Numbered from the stretch's first letter, positions 15,096-24,850 are shown. The stretch is DNA of 64,000 nt from Serratia rhizosphaerae (GCF_009817885.1 NZ_CP041764.1:3286001-3350000); one strand, 5' to 3'. A program made the numbers and translations. Notes: generated by a model not told the origin, from the sequence alone.

Positions 15096-17342
15096 ATGCT
15101 CACGCGCTTGCGAGAAATTGTTGAGAAGGTGGCCGCGGCGGCCAGTTTGACAGACGCGCTGGATATTTTGGTCAATGAAACCTGTCTGGCGATGGACACC
15201 GAAGTCTGCTCTATCTACCTGGCGGATAACGATCGCCAATGCTATTACCTGATGGCGACGCGCGGGCTGAAAAAACCGCGCGGGCGCACCATCGCCCTGG
15301 CGTTCGATGAAGGGGTGGTGGGGTTGGTGGGCAGCCGGGCAGAGCTGATTAACCTGGCCGATGCGCAGAGCCACCCCAGCTTCAAATACATTCCGCAGGT
15401 CAAGGAAGAGCATTTTCGCTCCTTCCTCGGCGTACCGATTATCCATCGTCGCCAGCTGTTCGGCGTGCTGGTGGTGCAGCAGCGCGACCTGCGGCAGTTC
15501 AACGAAAGCGAAGAGTCTTTCATGGTCACCCTGGCCACGCAGATGGCCGGGATCCTCTCGCAGTCTCAACTTAATGCGCTGTTTGGCCGCTACCGGCAGA
15601 CGCGGATCCGCGCGCTGGCTGCCTCGCCGGGCGTGGCGGTGGCTGAAGGCTGGCAAGACAGCAGCCAGCCTTCGCTCGATCAGGTGTTTAAAGCCTCTAC
15701 GCTGGATACCGTCAGCGAACGCGAGCGCCTGACGCTGGCGCTGGAAGAGGCCGGCGCGGAGTTTCGTCGCTTCAGCAAACGTTTTGCCGCCAGCGCGCAA
15801 AAAGAGAGTGCGGCCATCTTCGACCTATACTCCCACCTGTTAAACGACGCACGTCTGAAACGCGAGTTGTTTGCCGAAATTGACGCCGGTTCGGTGGCGG
15901 AGTGGGCGGTCAAGCAGGTGATCGAGGTATTCGCCGCCCAATTTGCCGCGTTGCAGGACACCTACATGCGTGAACGCGCCAGCGATTTGCGCGCGCTTGG
16001 CCAGCGGCTGCTTTTCCATCTTGACGATACCACGCAGGGCGCGACCCAGTGGCCGCAGCGCTTTGTGCTGGTGGCCGACGAGCTGACGGCCACCCTGCTG
16101 GCGGAGGTGCCGCCGGACCGGCTGGCCGGGGTGGTGGTGCGCGACGGCGCCGCCAACTCCCACGCGGCGATTCTGGTGCGCGCCATGGGCGTGCCGACGG
16201 TGATGGGAGCGGATATTCAGCCTTCGCTGCTGAACCGCCGCATGCTGATTGTCGACGGCTATCGCGGTGAACTGCTGGTTGACCCTGAGCCGGTGCTGCT
16301 GCAAGAGTATCAGCGGCTGATTGATGAAGAGCTGGCGTTAAGCAAACTGGCGGAAGATGACGTCGAGCAGCCGGCGCAGATGAAAAGCGGCGAACGGATC
16401 CAGGTATTGCTTAATGCCGGTTTAAGCCCGGAGCACGAGCAACTGCTGGGCGGGCGTGTCGACGGCGTCGGCCTGTACCGCACGGAAATACCGTTTATGC
16501 TGCAAAGCGGTTTTCCGTCGGAAGAAGAGCAGGTGGCGCAGTATCAGGGCATGTTGCAACTGTACCCGACCAAACCCGCGACGTTGCGCACTCTGGATAT
16601 CGGTGCGGACAAGCAACTGCCCTATATGCCGATCAGCGAAGAGAACCCCTGCCTGGGCTGGCGCGGCATCCGCGTGACGCTCGATCAGCCGGAGATCTTC
16701 TTGATCCAGGTGCGGGCGATGCTGCGTGCCAATGCCGGCACCGGCAACCTGGGCATTCTGCTGCCGATGATCACCAGTCTGGATGAGATCGACGAAGCCA
16801 AAAGCTTGATTGAACGCGCCGGGCATGAGGTGGAAGAGATGCTGGGCTATGCGATTCCCAAACCGCGCATCGGCGTAATGCTGGAAGTGCCGTCGATGAT
16901 CTTCCTGATCCCACATCTGGCCGAACGGATCGATTTTATCTCGGTCGGCACCAACGATTTAACCCAGTACCTGTTGGCGGTAGACCGCAACAATACCCGC
17001 GTGGCGTCGCTGTATGACAGCCTGCACCCTTCCATGCTGCGGGTGCTGCAGACGATCGTCGAGCAGGGCGAGGCCGCCGGTTTACAGGTCAGTCTGTGCG
17101 GCGAACTGGCCGGCGACCCGATTGGGGCGTTGCTGCTGGTGGGAATGGGCTACCGCCATCTCAGCATGAACGGGCGCAGCGTGGCGCGTATCAAATACCT
17201 GCTGCGGCATATCGAACTGGCGGATGCGCAGCGCCTGACGCAGGAGGTGCTGCGTGCCTCGCTGACCAATGAGGTGCGACACCTGGCCGCGACCTTTATG
17301 GAACAGCAGAATATGGGTGGCCTGGTGCGCGGTGGGCGCTGA
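15096..17342 (+). CDS. ptsP: enzyme I of the nitrogen PTS (EI-Ntr)
   Basis: 748 residues. N-terminal GAF domain (about 1-130) and then PTS enzyme I: a phosphohistidine domain with His356 in SHAAILVRAMGVPT, and a PEP-binding barrel (GVGLYRTEIPFM, SVGTNDLTQYLLAVDRNN, SLCGELAGDP). It takes phosphate from PEP and passes it to NPr and EIIA-Ntr, linking nitrogen status (glutamine and 2-oxoglutarate sensed by GAF) to potassium and envelope functions. The gene lies directly after rppH, as in E. coli. A weak stem-loop with GATTTTTTT follows the stop. Confidence 0.97.
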   Translation: MLTRLREIVEKVAAAASLTDALDILVNETCLAMDTEVCSIYLADNDRQCYYLMATRGLKKPRGRTIALAFDEGVVGLVGSRAELINLADAQSHPSFKYIPQVKEEHFRSFLGVPIIHRRQLFGVLVVQQRDLRQFNESEESFMVTLATQMAGILSQSQLNALFGRYRQTRIRALAASPGVAVAEGWQDSSQPSLDQVFKASTLDTVSERERLTLALEEAGAEFRRFSKRFAASAQKESAAIFDLYSHLLNDARLKRELFAEIDAGSVAEWAVKQVIEVFAAQFAALQDTYMRERASDLRALGQRLLFHLDDTTQGATQWPQRFVLVADELTATLLAEVPPDRLAGVVVRDGAANSHAAILVRAMGVPTVMGADIQPSLLNRRMLIVDGYRGELLVDPEPVLLQEYQRLIDEELALSKLAEDDVEQPAQMKSGERIQVLLNAGLSPEHEQLLGGRVDGVGLYRTEIPFMLQSGFPSEEEQVAQYQGMLQLYPTKPATLRTLDIGADKQLPYMPISEENPCLGWRGIRVTLDQPEIFLIQVRAMLRANAGTGNLGILLPMITSLDEIDEAKSLIERAGHEVEEMLGYAIPKPRIGVMLEVPSMIFLIPHLAERIDFISVGTNDLTQYLLAVDRNNTRVASLYDSLHPSMLRVLQTIVEQGEAAGLQVSLCGELAGDPIGALLLVGMGYRHLSMNGRSVARIKYLLRHIELADAQRLTQEVLRASLTNEVRHLAATFMEQQNMGGLVRGGR

Positions 17343-17407
17343 GTCGTATTCAGACTGATTTTTTTACAGAACTTTTCCCTGCGGCCGTCCCCGGGCGTCG
17401 TTAAGCT

Positions 17408-17418
17408 TATGTTATGAT
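17408..17418 (+). promoter_or_regulatory. extended -10 promoter before lgt
   Basis: TGT-TATGAT at 17410-17418 is an extended -10 (TGn plus a five-of-six hexamer) with no clear -35. It would give a leader of about 140 nt before lgt. The leader can fold into several hairpins, including GTTGCCG/CGGCAAC at 17501-17518. Confidence 0.5.
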
Positions 17419-17565
17419 GCGGGCCTTCCGCGGCGCGCTATGCCGGCGCCAGGCAGCGGAAAAGACCCATCTAGCGATGTAGACCCAAGATTATTCAGGT
17501 TGCCGCCGGTCGGCAACGGACTGCGACCCCGTTGGGGAAGAATAACAGACGAGTTGTGGTGATAG

Positions 17566-18441
17566 ATGAGCAATAGCTATCTGAGATTTCCTGAGTTTGA
17601 TCCGGTGCTTTTTTCCGTCGGCCCGGTCTCCCTGCACTGGTACGGCCTGATGTACCTGGTTGGCTTTGTCTTTGCCATGTGGCTGGCGGTTCGCCGGGCC
17701 AACAAGCCGGGCAGCGGCTGGACGAAAGACGAAGTGGAAAACCTGCTGTACGCCGGTTTCCTCGGCGTATTTGTCGGCGGCCGCGTGGGGTATGTTCTGT
17801 TCTACAACCTGCCATTATTCCTTGAGAACCCGCTCTATCTGTTCAAAGTCTGGGATGGCGGCATGTCGTTCCACGGCGGTCTGATGGGCGTGATTCTGGT
17901 GATGTTCTGGTTTGCACGTCGTACGAAACGCACGTTCTTCCAGGTGTCGGACTTTATTGCGCCGCTGATTCCTTTCGGCCTCGGCGCCGGCCGGCTTGGC
18001 AATTTTATCAACGGTGAGCTGTGGGGACGCGTGACGACCGACGCGCCGTGGGCGATGCTGTTCCCGGGCTCGCGCAGTGAAGATATCGCCATTGCCGCCG
18101 CCGATCCGGGCAAGTGGCTGCCGCTGCTGAACCAGTACGGCGTGCTGCCGCGCCACCCGTCGCAGCTGTATGAACTGCTGCTGGAAGGTGTGATCCTGTT
18201 TATCATTCTCAACCTGTTTATTCGTAAATCGCGGCCGATGGGCGCGGTTTCCGGCCTGTTCCTCATCGGCTACGGCGCATTCCGCATCATTGTAGAGTCG
18301 TTCCGCCAGCCGGATGCACAGCTGGGGCTGTTTGACGGCATTATCAGCATGGGGCAGATTCTGTCGATCCCGATGGTGTTGGCCGGTATTATTATGATGA
18401 TCTGGGCGTACCGCCGTCGCCCGCAGCAACAAACTTCGTGA
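17566..18441 (+). CDS. lgt: prolipoprotein diacylglyceryl transferase
   Basis: 291 residues, exactly the usual length, with seven membrane segments. Shows the Lgt signature GAGRLGNFINGELWG and the essential His103 in GGMSFHGGLMG. It transfers diacylglycerol from phosphatidylglycerol to the lipobox cysteine of prelipoproteins, the first step for YgdI, YgdR and MltA encoded in this window. thyA starts 7 bp downstream, so the two form an operon as in E. coli. Confidence 0.97.
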   Translation: MSNSYLRFPEFDPVLFSVGPVSLHWYGLMYLVGFVFAMWLAVRRANKPGSGWTKDEVENLLYAGFLGVFVGGRVGYVLFYNLPLFLENPLYLFKVWDGGMSFHGGLMGVILVMFWFARRTKRTFFQVSDFIAPLIPFGLGAGRLGNFINGELWGRVTTDAPWAMLFPGSRSEDIAIAAADPGKWLPLLNQYGVLPRHPSQLYELLLEGVILFIILNLFIRKSRPMGAVSGLFLIGYGAFRIIVESFRQPDAQLGLFDGIISMGQILSIPMVLAGIIMMIWAYRRRPQQQTS

Positions 18442-18447
18442 GGAAAC

Positions 18448-19242
18448 ATGAAACAGTATCTGGATTTAATGAAAAAAGTGCTCGATGAGGGCACCCCAAA
18501 AGCAGACCGCACCGGCACCGGCACGTTGTCGATTTTCGGTCACCAGATGCGTTTCAATTTGCAGGAAGGCTTCCCGTTGGTGACCACCAAAAAGTGTCAC
18601 CTGCGCTCTATTATTCATGAGCTGCTGTGGTTCCTGAAAGGGGACACCAACATCGCCTATCTGCGAGAAAACAAGGTCACCATCTGGGATGAGTGGGCCG
18701 ATGAAAACGGCGATCTGGGGCCGGTTTACGGCCAGCAGTGGCGCGCCTGGGGCGCAGCGGACGGTCGTCACATCGATCAGCTGAGTAAGGTGCTGCAGCA
18801 GTTGAAACAGGATCCGGACTCACGCCGTATCATCGTCTCCGCCTGGAACGTCGGCGAGCTGGACCAGATGGCGCTGGCGCCTTGCCATGCGTTTTTCCAG
18901 TTTTACGTGGCGGACGGCAAGCTGTCTTGCCAGCTGTATCAGCGCTCTTGCGACGTCTTCCTCGGTCTGCCGTTCAATATCGCCAGCTATGCGCTGCTGG
19001 TGCATATGATGGCGCAGCAGTGCGACCTGGAAGTGGGCGACTTTGTCTGGACCGGCGGCGATACGCATCTGTACAGCAACCATATGGAGCAGACCCGGCT
19101 GCAGCTGACCCGCGAGCCGCGTCCGCTGCCGAAGCTGGTGATCAAGCGTAAGCCTGACTCGCTGTTTGATTACCGCTTTGAAGATTTCGAGATTGAAGGT
19201 TACGACCCGCATCCGGCGATTAAAGCGCCGGTGGCGATCTGA
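18448..19242 (+). CDS. thyA: thymidylate synthase
   Basis: 264 residues as in E. coli. The nucleophile is Cys146 in LAPCHAFFQFYV; the folate and dUMP sites (QRSCDVFLGLPFNIASYALL) are intact. It makes dTMP from dUMP with methylene-tetrahydrofolate. It is coupled to lgt by a 6-bp gap containing AGGAAAC and is followed by a strong terminator. Confidence 0.98.
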   Translation: MKQYLDLMKKVLDEGTPKADRTGTGTLSIFGHQMRFNLQEGFPLVTTKKCHLRSIIHELLWFLKGDTNIAYLRENKVTIWDEWADENGDLGPVYGQQWRAWGAADGRHIDQLSKVLQQLKQDPDSRRIIVSAWNVGELDQMALAPCHAFFQFYVADGKLSCQLYQRSCDVFLGLPFNIASYALLVHMMAQQCDLEVGDFVWTGGDTHLYSNHMEQTRLQLTREPRPLPKLVIKRKPDSLFDYRFEDFEIEGYDPHPAIKAPVAI

Positions 19243-19263
19243 TTTCAGACGACGCTTGGTTCA

Positions 19264-19291
19264 GGGCGCAACTCCGGTTGCGCCCTTTTTC
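19264..19291 (+). terminator. intrinsic terminator after thyA
   Basis: GGGCGCAAC / GTTGCGCCC stem followed by TTTTTCTTT. It ends the rppH-ptsP-lgt-thyA group and separates it from the pseudopilin genes. Confidence 0.85.
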
Positions 19292-19446
19292 TTTGCCACC
19301 TGCCGGCGGTGATGCCGCTGAACGTTGCGCGTAACGCCGCACTTTTTCTACTTTGTCTGCCATTTGGCCCTTTTTGTTTGCGCGCCGTTTTCCAGGTCTT
19401 AACCGAGATGCTGTTATCGTTTACCCCGCTGATTACACTCAGCGTC

Positions 19447-19947
19447 ATGAACGATAACTCTCACAACAACGCCTGCCGGCAGCGGGGAATCACGCTGATG
19501 GAACTGCTGTTGGCAGTTTTGATTAGCGCGATGCTGAGCGGTTGGGGCGTCAGTCACTGGCGGCATCACCAGCAGGCGCTGCGGCTGGAGCAGGCCGCCC
19601 AACAGCTGCTGGTGTTTTTACAACGCCTGCAGGCCGATGCCAACTGGCGCAACCGCACGGCATTGCTGTGGTTTAAACCGCATGGGCGCTGGTGCCTGGG
19701 CAGCGGCGATGAACCGGCTGACTGCCTGCAGCCGGCAAGGTGGCTTTTCGCGCCGCCGAGCGATGATATACAACTGCTCGACTTCACCCGTAAAGAGCTG
19801 GGTTTTTATGGAGTGCGCAACAGCGCGCAGGCCGGACATATCCGTCTGGGCAACCGCGCCGGTCAGTTGCAGGTAGTGCTTTCCGCCCAGGGGCGCTTGC
19901 GCATTTGCAGCATGGGGGCCGCGCTGCGCGGGATCCGCGCATGTTAA
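19447..19947 (+). CDS. ppdA: prepilin peptidase-dependent protein A
   Basis: 166 residues from ATG 19447. Type IV pilin-like leader: basic RQRG then ITLMELLLAVLISAML, with cleavage expected after Gly and Glu at +5. The frame is open further upstream to 19309, but that part has no family similarity. First of four overlapping genes (ppdA, ppdB, ygdB, ppdC) that encode minor pseudopilins, located between thyA and recC as in E. coli. Minor pseudopilins of this kind prime assembly of type IV pili or type II secretion pseudopili. No pilus motor genes are in the window. Confidence 0.88.
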   Translation: MNDNSHNNACRQRGITLMELLLAVLISAMLSGWGVSHWRHHQQALRLEQAAQQLLVFLQRLQADANWRNRTALLWFKPHGRWCLGSGDEPADCLQPARWLFAPPSDDIQLLDFTRKELGFYGVRNSAQAGHIRLGNRAGQLQVVLSAQGRLRICSMGAALRGIRAC

Positions 19948-20522
19948 CGTCAGCGCGCGGGTTCACCCTGCCTGAGGTGCTGTTGGCCATGGCGGCGGGC
20001 AGCCTGATTATTTTGGCGGCGACGAAGGCCTATCCTGCGCTGCGTCAGCAAAGCGCGGCGTTTCTCGGCGCTTATCAGCTGGAGCTAAGGCTGCGGCAGG
20101 CGGCGTTTGGTATTGAAAAAGATCTGCGCCGCGCGGGATTTTGCGCCGGGACGTGCATCGGGCGGGCGATGAGTATCGCGCGGCATGCCGGGGAGGCGCC
20201 CGACAGCTGCGTCATCGTCGCCTATGATTTGAACCGCAACGGCCGCTGGGAAGCGACGGGCGACGAGGCGGAGAAATTCGGCTACCGCTTACGTGAAGGG
20301 CGGCTTGAGCGCCAGCGCGGCGTTAGTCAGTGTAACGGCGGCGGCTGGGAAAACCTGTTTGAGCGTGACGATGTGCGCATTGAAGCCTTCAGCATTCGCC
20401 TGCTGCCGGGAAAAAACGGACGGCGCCTGCTGCGGCTGACGCTGGGCGGTCGTTCGGCGAGCGCGGAGGCGCTGACGCGCTCAATGCGGTGGGATATCAA
20501 TGTGGAGGCGCCGTCAGCATGA
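19941..20522 (+). CDS. ppdB: prepilin peptidase-dependent protein B
   Basis: 193 residues. Prepilin leader SARG|FTLPEVLLAMAAGSLIILAATKAYPAL with the conserved Glu at +5. The start ATG lies inside the last codons of ppdA, and the end overlaps ygdB by four bases, so all four genes are translationally coupled. The globular C-terminal domain contains cysteine pairs (GFCAGTC; SQCNGGG). Role as a minor pseudopilin (PilW/GspJ-like) is inferred from the leader and gene order. Confidence 0.88.
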   Translation: MLTSARGFTLPEVLLAMAAGSLIILAATKAYPALRQQSAAFLGAYQLELRLRQAAFGIEKDLRRAGFCAGTCIGRAMSIARHAGEAPDSCVIVAYDLNRNGRWEATGDEAEKFGYRLREGRLERQRGVSQCNGGGWENLFERDDVRIEAFSIRLLPGKNGRRLLRLTLGGRSASAEALTRSMRWDINVEAPSA

Positions 20523-20962
20523 ACGGACGGGACTCTCAGCGCGGCAGCGTGCTGGCAGCGGTGATGCTGGTGCTGCTGATGGGGTTGCTGCTGCTGGGCG
20601 CTCAGCAAAAACAGCTGGATAGTGCCCTGCCGCTGGCAGTGGAACAGCGGCGCTACCTGCAGGCGTATAATCAGGCATCGTCGGCGCTGAACTGGGGGCT
20701 GGCGCAATCCTGGCCGCCGTCGTTGCTGAATGCAGGAGCGTGGCGCTGTCAGCGGCAACCTGCGTCGGGGCTACAGGCCTGCGTCAAGCGCGCCTCCCGG
20801 GCGAACATGATACTGCTGCGCGGGCGGGGGGAGGTGGCTGCGGCGGAACCGCTCTGGCTGTACCAGCTGACCACGCCGGATGCGCATGCTCGCCTGCGGG
20901 CAGAACCGGGCGGCTGGCTGGATTTTTGCCCGGAAAAGGATGCTGCGGCCTGTGCGGATTAA
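20519..20962 (+). CDS. ygdB: YgdB, DUF2509 pseudopilin-type protein
   Basis: 147 residues from ATG 20519, which overlaps the ppdB stop as ATGA. N terminus is QRGSVLAAVMLVLLMGLLLLGAQQ: a hydrophobic helix after a basic Gly-ending leader, but lacking the Glu at +5, as in PilX/GspK-type subunits. It probably sits at the tip of a pseudopilus with PpdA, PpdB and PpdC. The family has no experimentally defined function that I know of. A cysteine pair lies near the C terminus. Confidence 0.85.
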   Translation: MNGRDSQRGSVLAAVMLVLLMGLLLLGAQQKQLDSALPLAVEQRRYLQAYNQASSALNWGLAQSWPPSLLNAGAWRCQRQPASGLQACVKRASRANMILLRGRGEVAAAEPLWLYQLTTPDAHARLRAEPGGWLDFCPEKDAAACAD

Positions 20963-21308
20963 CGGCAACAGCGGGGTGGGCCGGCATCAGCGCGGCTTCA
21001 GCCTGCCGGAAGTATTAATCGCGGCGCTGTTATTCTCGGTGTCGCTGCTCGGCCTGTTACAATACCATCAGGTATTATTACAGGGGCTGCAGCGGCAATG
21101 GCAGTATCGGCAGGCCTGGTCGCTGGCCCATCAGCAGTTGGAGCAGTTGGCCGCCGGTCGCGACGCCGACGATGCCATGGCGCCCGGCTGGCGGCGCGAG
21201 CTGCAGTACGGCGATATTGACGGTGCTTGCCGGCAGGTCACGGTCACGATAGCTACGCCACTGCATCAACAGGCCCAGCTTAGCCGCTGGTATTGCGGCG
21301 ACGACTAA
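20940..21308 (+). CDS. ppdC: prepilin peptidase-dependent protein C
   Basis: 122 residues from ATG 20940, overlapping the end of ygdB by 23 bp in another frame. Prepilin leader RHQRG|FSLPEVLIAALLFSVSLLGLLQY with Glu at +5. It resembles PilV/GspI-type minor pseudopilins. Last of the four-gene group; recC begins 31 bp later, so read-through into recC is possible. Confidence 0.86.
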   Translation: MLRPVRINGNSGVGRHQRGFSLPEVLIAALLFSVSLLGLLQYHQVLLQGLQRQWQYRQAWSLAHQQLEQLAAGRDADDAMAPGWRRELQYGDIDGACRQVTVTIATPLHQQAQLSRWYCGDD

Positions 21309-21339
21309 TACGGCGTGTATATGGTTTTCAAGGAGCCTC

Positions 21340-24300
21340 ATGTTTACGGTTTATCATTCCAATCAGCTGGACGTGCTGAAAACGCTAACCAGCGCCCTGA
21401 TCGCCAGAGAACCGTTGGCAGACCCTTTCCAGCAGGAGGTCGTGCTGGTGCAAAGTCCGGGGATGGCGCAGTGGCTGCAGATGCAGCTGGCCGCGCAGTT
21501 CGGGATTGCCGCCAATATCGAATTTCCGCTGCCGGCGACCTTTATCTGGGACATGTTTACCCGAGTGCTGCCGGGCATCCCTAAAGAGAGCGCCTTCAGT
21601 AAAGACGCCATGACCTGGAAGCTGATGTGGCTGCTGCCCGATATGCTGACACAGCCCGAGTTTGCCCCGCTGCAGCACTACCTGACCGACGACGGCGATA
21701 AGCGCAAGATCCACCAGCTTGCCGGACGCGTAGCTGATCTGTTCGACCAATATCTGGTGTACCGGCCGCAGTGGTTGGAAAGCTGGCAACGCGGGGAGTT
21801 GGTCGCCGATCTGCCTGAGGCGCAGCAGTGGCAGGCGCCGCTGTGGGCGCGGCTGGTGCAGTATACCCAGGAACTGGGGCAGCCGGAGTGGCACCGTGCC
21901 AACCTGTATCGCCGCTTTATTGCCACGCTGGAGCAGGCGGAACAGTGCCCGACGGGGCTGCCGAAACGGGTATTTATCTGCGGCATTTCAGCGTTGCCGC
22001 CGGTCTATCTGGAGGCGCTGCAGGCACTGGGCAGGCATATTGATATTCACCTGATGTTCACTAACCCGTGCCGTTACTACTGGGGTGATATTCAGGACTA
22101 TGCATTTCTGGCACGGCTGCAAAGCCGTAAGCGGCGTCGCCACCACCAGGCGCAGGAGCAGGGGTTATTCCGCGATCCTGAACAGGCGGCGCAGCTGTTC
22201 GACGCCGAAGGCGAGCAGCAGTTGAGCAACCCGCTGCTGGCGTCATGGGGCAAGTTGGGACGAGACCATCTGTATCTGTTGGCGCAGATGGAAACGCTGC
22301 AGGAGGTTGACGCTTTTGTCGATATCCCGGCGGACAACATGCTGCACGGCATACAGCGCGATATGCTGGAGCTGGAGGATTGCGCGGTGATCGGCACCAC
22401 GCCGGAAACTTTTGAACGCAGCGATGCCAAGCGCCTGTTGGAGCCCGACGATCGCTCACTCAGTCTGCACGCCTGCCACAGCCCGCAGCGTGAGGTCGAA
22501 GTGCTGCATGACCAACTGCTGGCGATGCTGGCGGGCGACCCGCAGCTTACCGCGCGCGATATCATTGTGATGGTCGCCGATATTGACAGCTATACGCCGT
22601 ATATTCAGGCGGTGTTCGGCAACGCGCCGGCGGATCGCTACCTGCCGTTTGCCATTTCCGACCGTAAAGCGCGTCAGGCTCATCCGGCGTTGCAGGCGTT
22701 TATCTCATTGCTGGATTTGCCACAGAGCCGCTTTACCTCTGAACAGGTGCTGCTGCTACTGGAGGTACCGGCTCTGGCCGCACGCTTTGCCATTCAGGAG
22801 GAGGGGCTGCGCCTGCTGCGCCACTGGGTGGCTGAATCCGGCGTACGCTGGGGGCTGGATGATGACAACGTGCGCGAGCTGGCGCTGCCGACCACCGGCC
22901 AGCACACCTGGCGCTTCGGCATTACCCGCATGCTGCTGGGCTATGCCATGGACAGCAACGTCGGCGACTGGCAGGGTGTGCTGCCGTACGATGAGTCCAG
23001 CGGGCTGGCGGCGGAGCTGGCGGGCCAACTGGCAGAACTGCTGACGCAGCTTGGCCAGTGGCGTCAGCGTCTCAGCGAAACGCGCACCCTGGCGGAGTGG
23101 GCGCCGCTGTGCCGCCAGCTGCTGGAGAGTTTTTTTGCCGCCGATGGCGACACGGAAGCCGCGCTGGCGCTGATAGAAAAGCAGTGGCACCAGGTGTTGG
23201 AACATGGCGTTAATGCGCAGTATCCCGACGCGGTTCCGCTGAGCCTGCTGCGTGACGAGCTGGCGGCGCGTCTCGATCAGGAGCGGATCAGCCAGCGTTT
23301 TCTGGCCGGGCAGATCAACTTCTGCACGCTGATGCCGATGCGTTCCATCCCGTTCAAGGTGGTGTGCCTGCTCGGCATGAACGACGGCGTTTACCCGCGC
23401 ACGCTGCCGCCGCTGGGCTTTGATCTGATGGCGCAGCAGGTGAAACGTGGCGACCGCAGCCGCCGCGACGACGACCGTTATCTGTTCCTGGAAGCCATTT
23501 TGTCCGCGCAGGAAAAATTGTATATCAGCTTTATCGGCCGCTCGATTCAGGACAACAGCGAACGTTATCCCTCGGTGCTGGTGACGGAGTTACTGGAGTA
23601 CCTGCAGCAGAGTTACCGTCTGCCGGGAGATGAGGAACGGGATGTCGACGCCAGCGCGCGCCGGGTTAGCGAACATTTACTTCGCTGGCATGCCCGTATG
23701 CCGTTTGCTGCGGAAAATTTCATGCCGGACAGCGAGGCGCAAAGCTACGCCGCCGAATGGCTGCCGGCCGCCGACGGACGCGGCCAGGCGCACCCCGAGT
23801 TCAACCAGCCGCTGCCGCCCGAACCCAAAACACAGATCGCGCTGGATGAGCTGCAGCGTTTTTATCGCCACCCGATCCGCGCATTCTTCCAGCAGCGTCT
23901 GGGCGTTAGCTTTGTTCTGGAAGAGACCGAGCTGCCGGACGAAGAGCCGTTTACGCTGGATAATCTCAGCCGCTATCAGTACAACAACCAACTGCTGAAC
24001 GCGCTGATTGACGGCGACGATGCGGCAAAATTGTATCAGCGCATCAGGGCCTCCGGCGGTTTGCCTTACGGCGCTTTCGGCGAGATTTACTGGCAGAAGC
24101 AACAGGAAGAGATGCAGGATCTGGCGGCGCAGGTGCGTGAGGAGCGCAAGACAAGCGGCAGCCTGGAATTGGATATCGATGTGGCGGGCGTGCATATCGG
24201 CGGCTGGCTGCATCAGGTGCAGGAAGATGGCCTGCTGCGCTGGCGGCCGGCCGCTCTGTCGGCGGTGGACGGCATTCTGCTGTGGCTGGAGCATTTGCTG

Positions 24301-24711
24301 TATTGCTGCGCGGGCGGTCAGGGGGAAAGCCGCATGCTGGGGCGCAAGAACTCAGTCTGGCGTTTTGCCGCGCTGCCGGCGGAAGCCGCGCAAGAGCAGT
24401 TGGCGGAGCTGGTGGCTGGCTATCAGCGCGGCCTGTGCCAGCCTCTGATGCTGCTTAATAAGAGCGGTTGGGCCTGGTTAAGCCAGTGTTATCAGCCGGA
24501 AAATCAGGCGATTGACTGGAACGAAGAGACGCAGAGTAAAGCGCGCGGTAAGCTGCTGCAGGCCTGGCAGGGCGATCAGCGCATTCCCGGCGAAGGGGAG
24601 GACCCTTATGTCCAGCGGGTGCTGCGTCAGCTGGATAGTGAGGCCCTGGCGCAAATTTTAGCGGAAACAGAACGTTATTTGCTGCCGCTTGCCAGATATA
24701 ACCTGGGATAA
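21340..24711 (+). CDS. recC: exodeoxyribonuclease V gamma chain
   Basis: 1123 residues (E. coli 1122). Start MFTVYHSNQLDVLKTLTSALI and inner segments such as VQSPGMAQWLQMQLA and VCLLGMNDGVYPR are typical RecC. It is the subunit that scans for Chi and splits the duplex in RecBCD, built on an inactivated helicase fold. Gene order recC-ptrA-recB-recD is the enterobacterial one. The frame is intact, so the complex is presumably functional. Confidence 0.97.
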   Translation: MFTVYHSNQLDVLKTLTSALIAREPLADPFQQEVVLVQSPGMAQWLQMQLAAQFGIAANIEFPLPATFIWDMFTRVLPGIPKESAFSKDAMTWKLMWLLPDMLTQPEFAPLQHYLTDDGDKRKIHQLAGRVADLFDQYLVYRPQWLESWQRGELVADLPEAQQWQAPLWARLVQYTQELGQPEWHRANLYRRFIATLEQAEQCPTGLPKRVFICGISALPPVYLEALQALGRHIDIHLMFTNPCRYYWGDIQDYAFLARLQSRKRRRHHQAQEQGLFRDPEQAAQLFDAEGEQQLSNPLLASWGKLGRDHLYLLAQMETLQEVDAFVDIPADNMLHGIQRDMLELEDCAVIGTTPETFERSDAKRLLEPDDRSLSLHACHSPQREVEVLHDQLLAMLAGDPQLTARDIIVMVADIDSYTPYIQAVFGNAPADRYLPFAISDRKARQAHPALQAFISLLDLPQSRFTSEQVLLLLEVPALAARFAIQEEGLRLLRHWVAESGVRWGLDDDNVRELALPTTGQHTWRFGITRMLLGYAMDSNVGDWQGVLPYDESSGLAAELAGQLAELLTQLGQWRQRLSETRTLAEWAPLCRQLLESFFAADGDTEAALALIEKQWHQVLEHGVNAQYPDAVPLSLLRDELAARLDQERISQRFLAGQINFCTLMPMRSIPFKVVCLLGMNDGVYPRTLPPLGFDLMAQQVKRGDRSRRDDDRYLFLEAILSAQEKLYISFIGRSIQDNSERYPSVLVTELLEYLQQSYRLPGDEERDVDASARRVSEHLLRWHARMPFAAENFMPDSEAQSYAAEWLPAADGRGQAHPEFNQPLPPEPKTQIALDELQRFYRHPIRAFFQQRLGVSFVLEETELPDEEPFTLDNLSRYQYNNQLLNALIDGDDAAKLYQRIRASGGLPYGAFGEIYWQKQQEEMQDLAAQVREERKTSGSLELDIDVAGVHIGGWLHQVQEDGLLRWRPAALSAVDGILLWLEHLLYCCAGGQGESRMLGRKNSVWRFAALPAEAAQEQLAELVAGYQRGLCQPLMLLNKSGWAWLSQCYQPENQAIDWNEETQSKARGKLLQAWQGDQRIPGEGEDPYVQRVLRQLDSEALAQILAETERYLLPLARYNLG

Positions 24712-24741
24712 TGGGCCTGGGTGGTGCGCCGTGGCAGGAGG

Positions 24742-24850
24742 TGGTAAAACTAGGGCTCGCCATGGGTGAATACCGGGTTTTACCGTGACAGTAAGTACTT
24801 ACCGGGGAGCGGCCGATACGGCGTATTTTTACGCGGCAACCTGCCCGGTA
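24742..24850. other. dyad-rich recC-ptrA intergenic region
   Basis: The 220-bp gap has three distinct inverted repeats: GGTAAAAC (24742-24749) with GTTTTACC (24777-24784); the perfect palindrome GTAAGTACTTAC (24791-24802); and TACCGGG (24800-24806) with CCCGGTA (24844-24850), enclosing the hairpin GCGTA-TTTT-TACGC (24821-24834). A T-rich stretch follows at 24855-24869. It may hold the recC terminator and the ptrA promoter; I could not assign these. No ERIC or other known repeat family was recognised. Confidence 0.4.

Noticed and set aside
19309..19446. N-terminal extension of PpdA
   Set aside because: It would put 46 residues before a standard prepilin leader, which prepilin peptidase substrates do not have. 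The ATG at 19447 fits.
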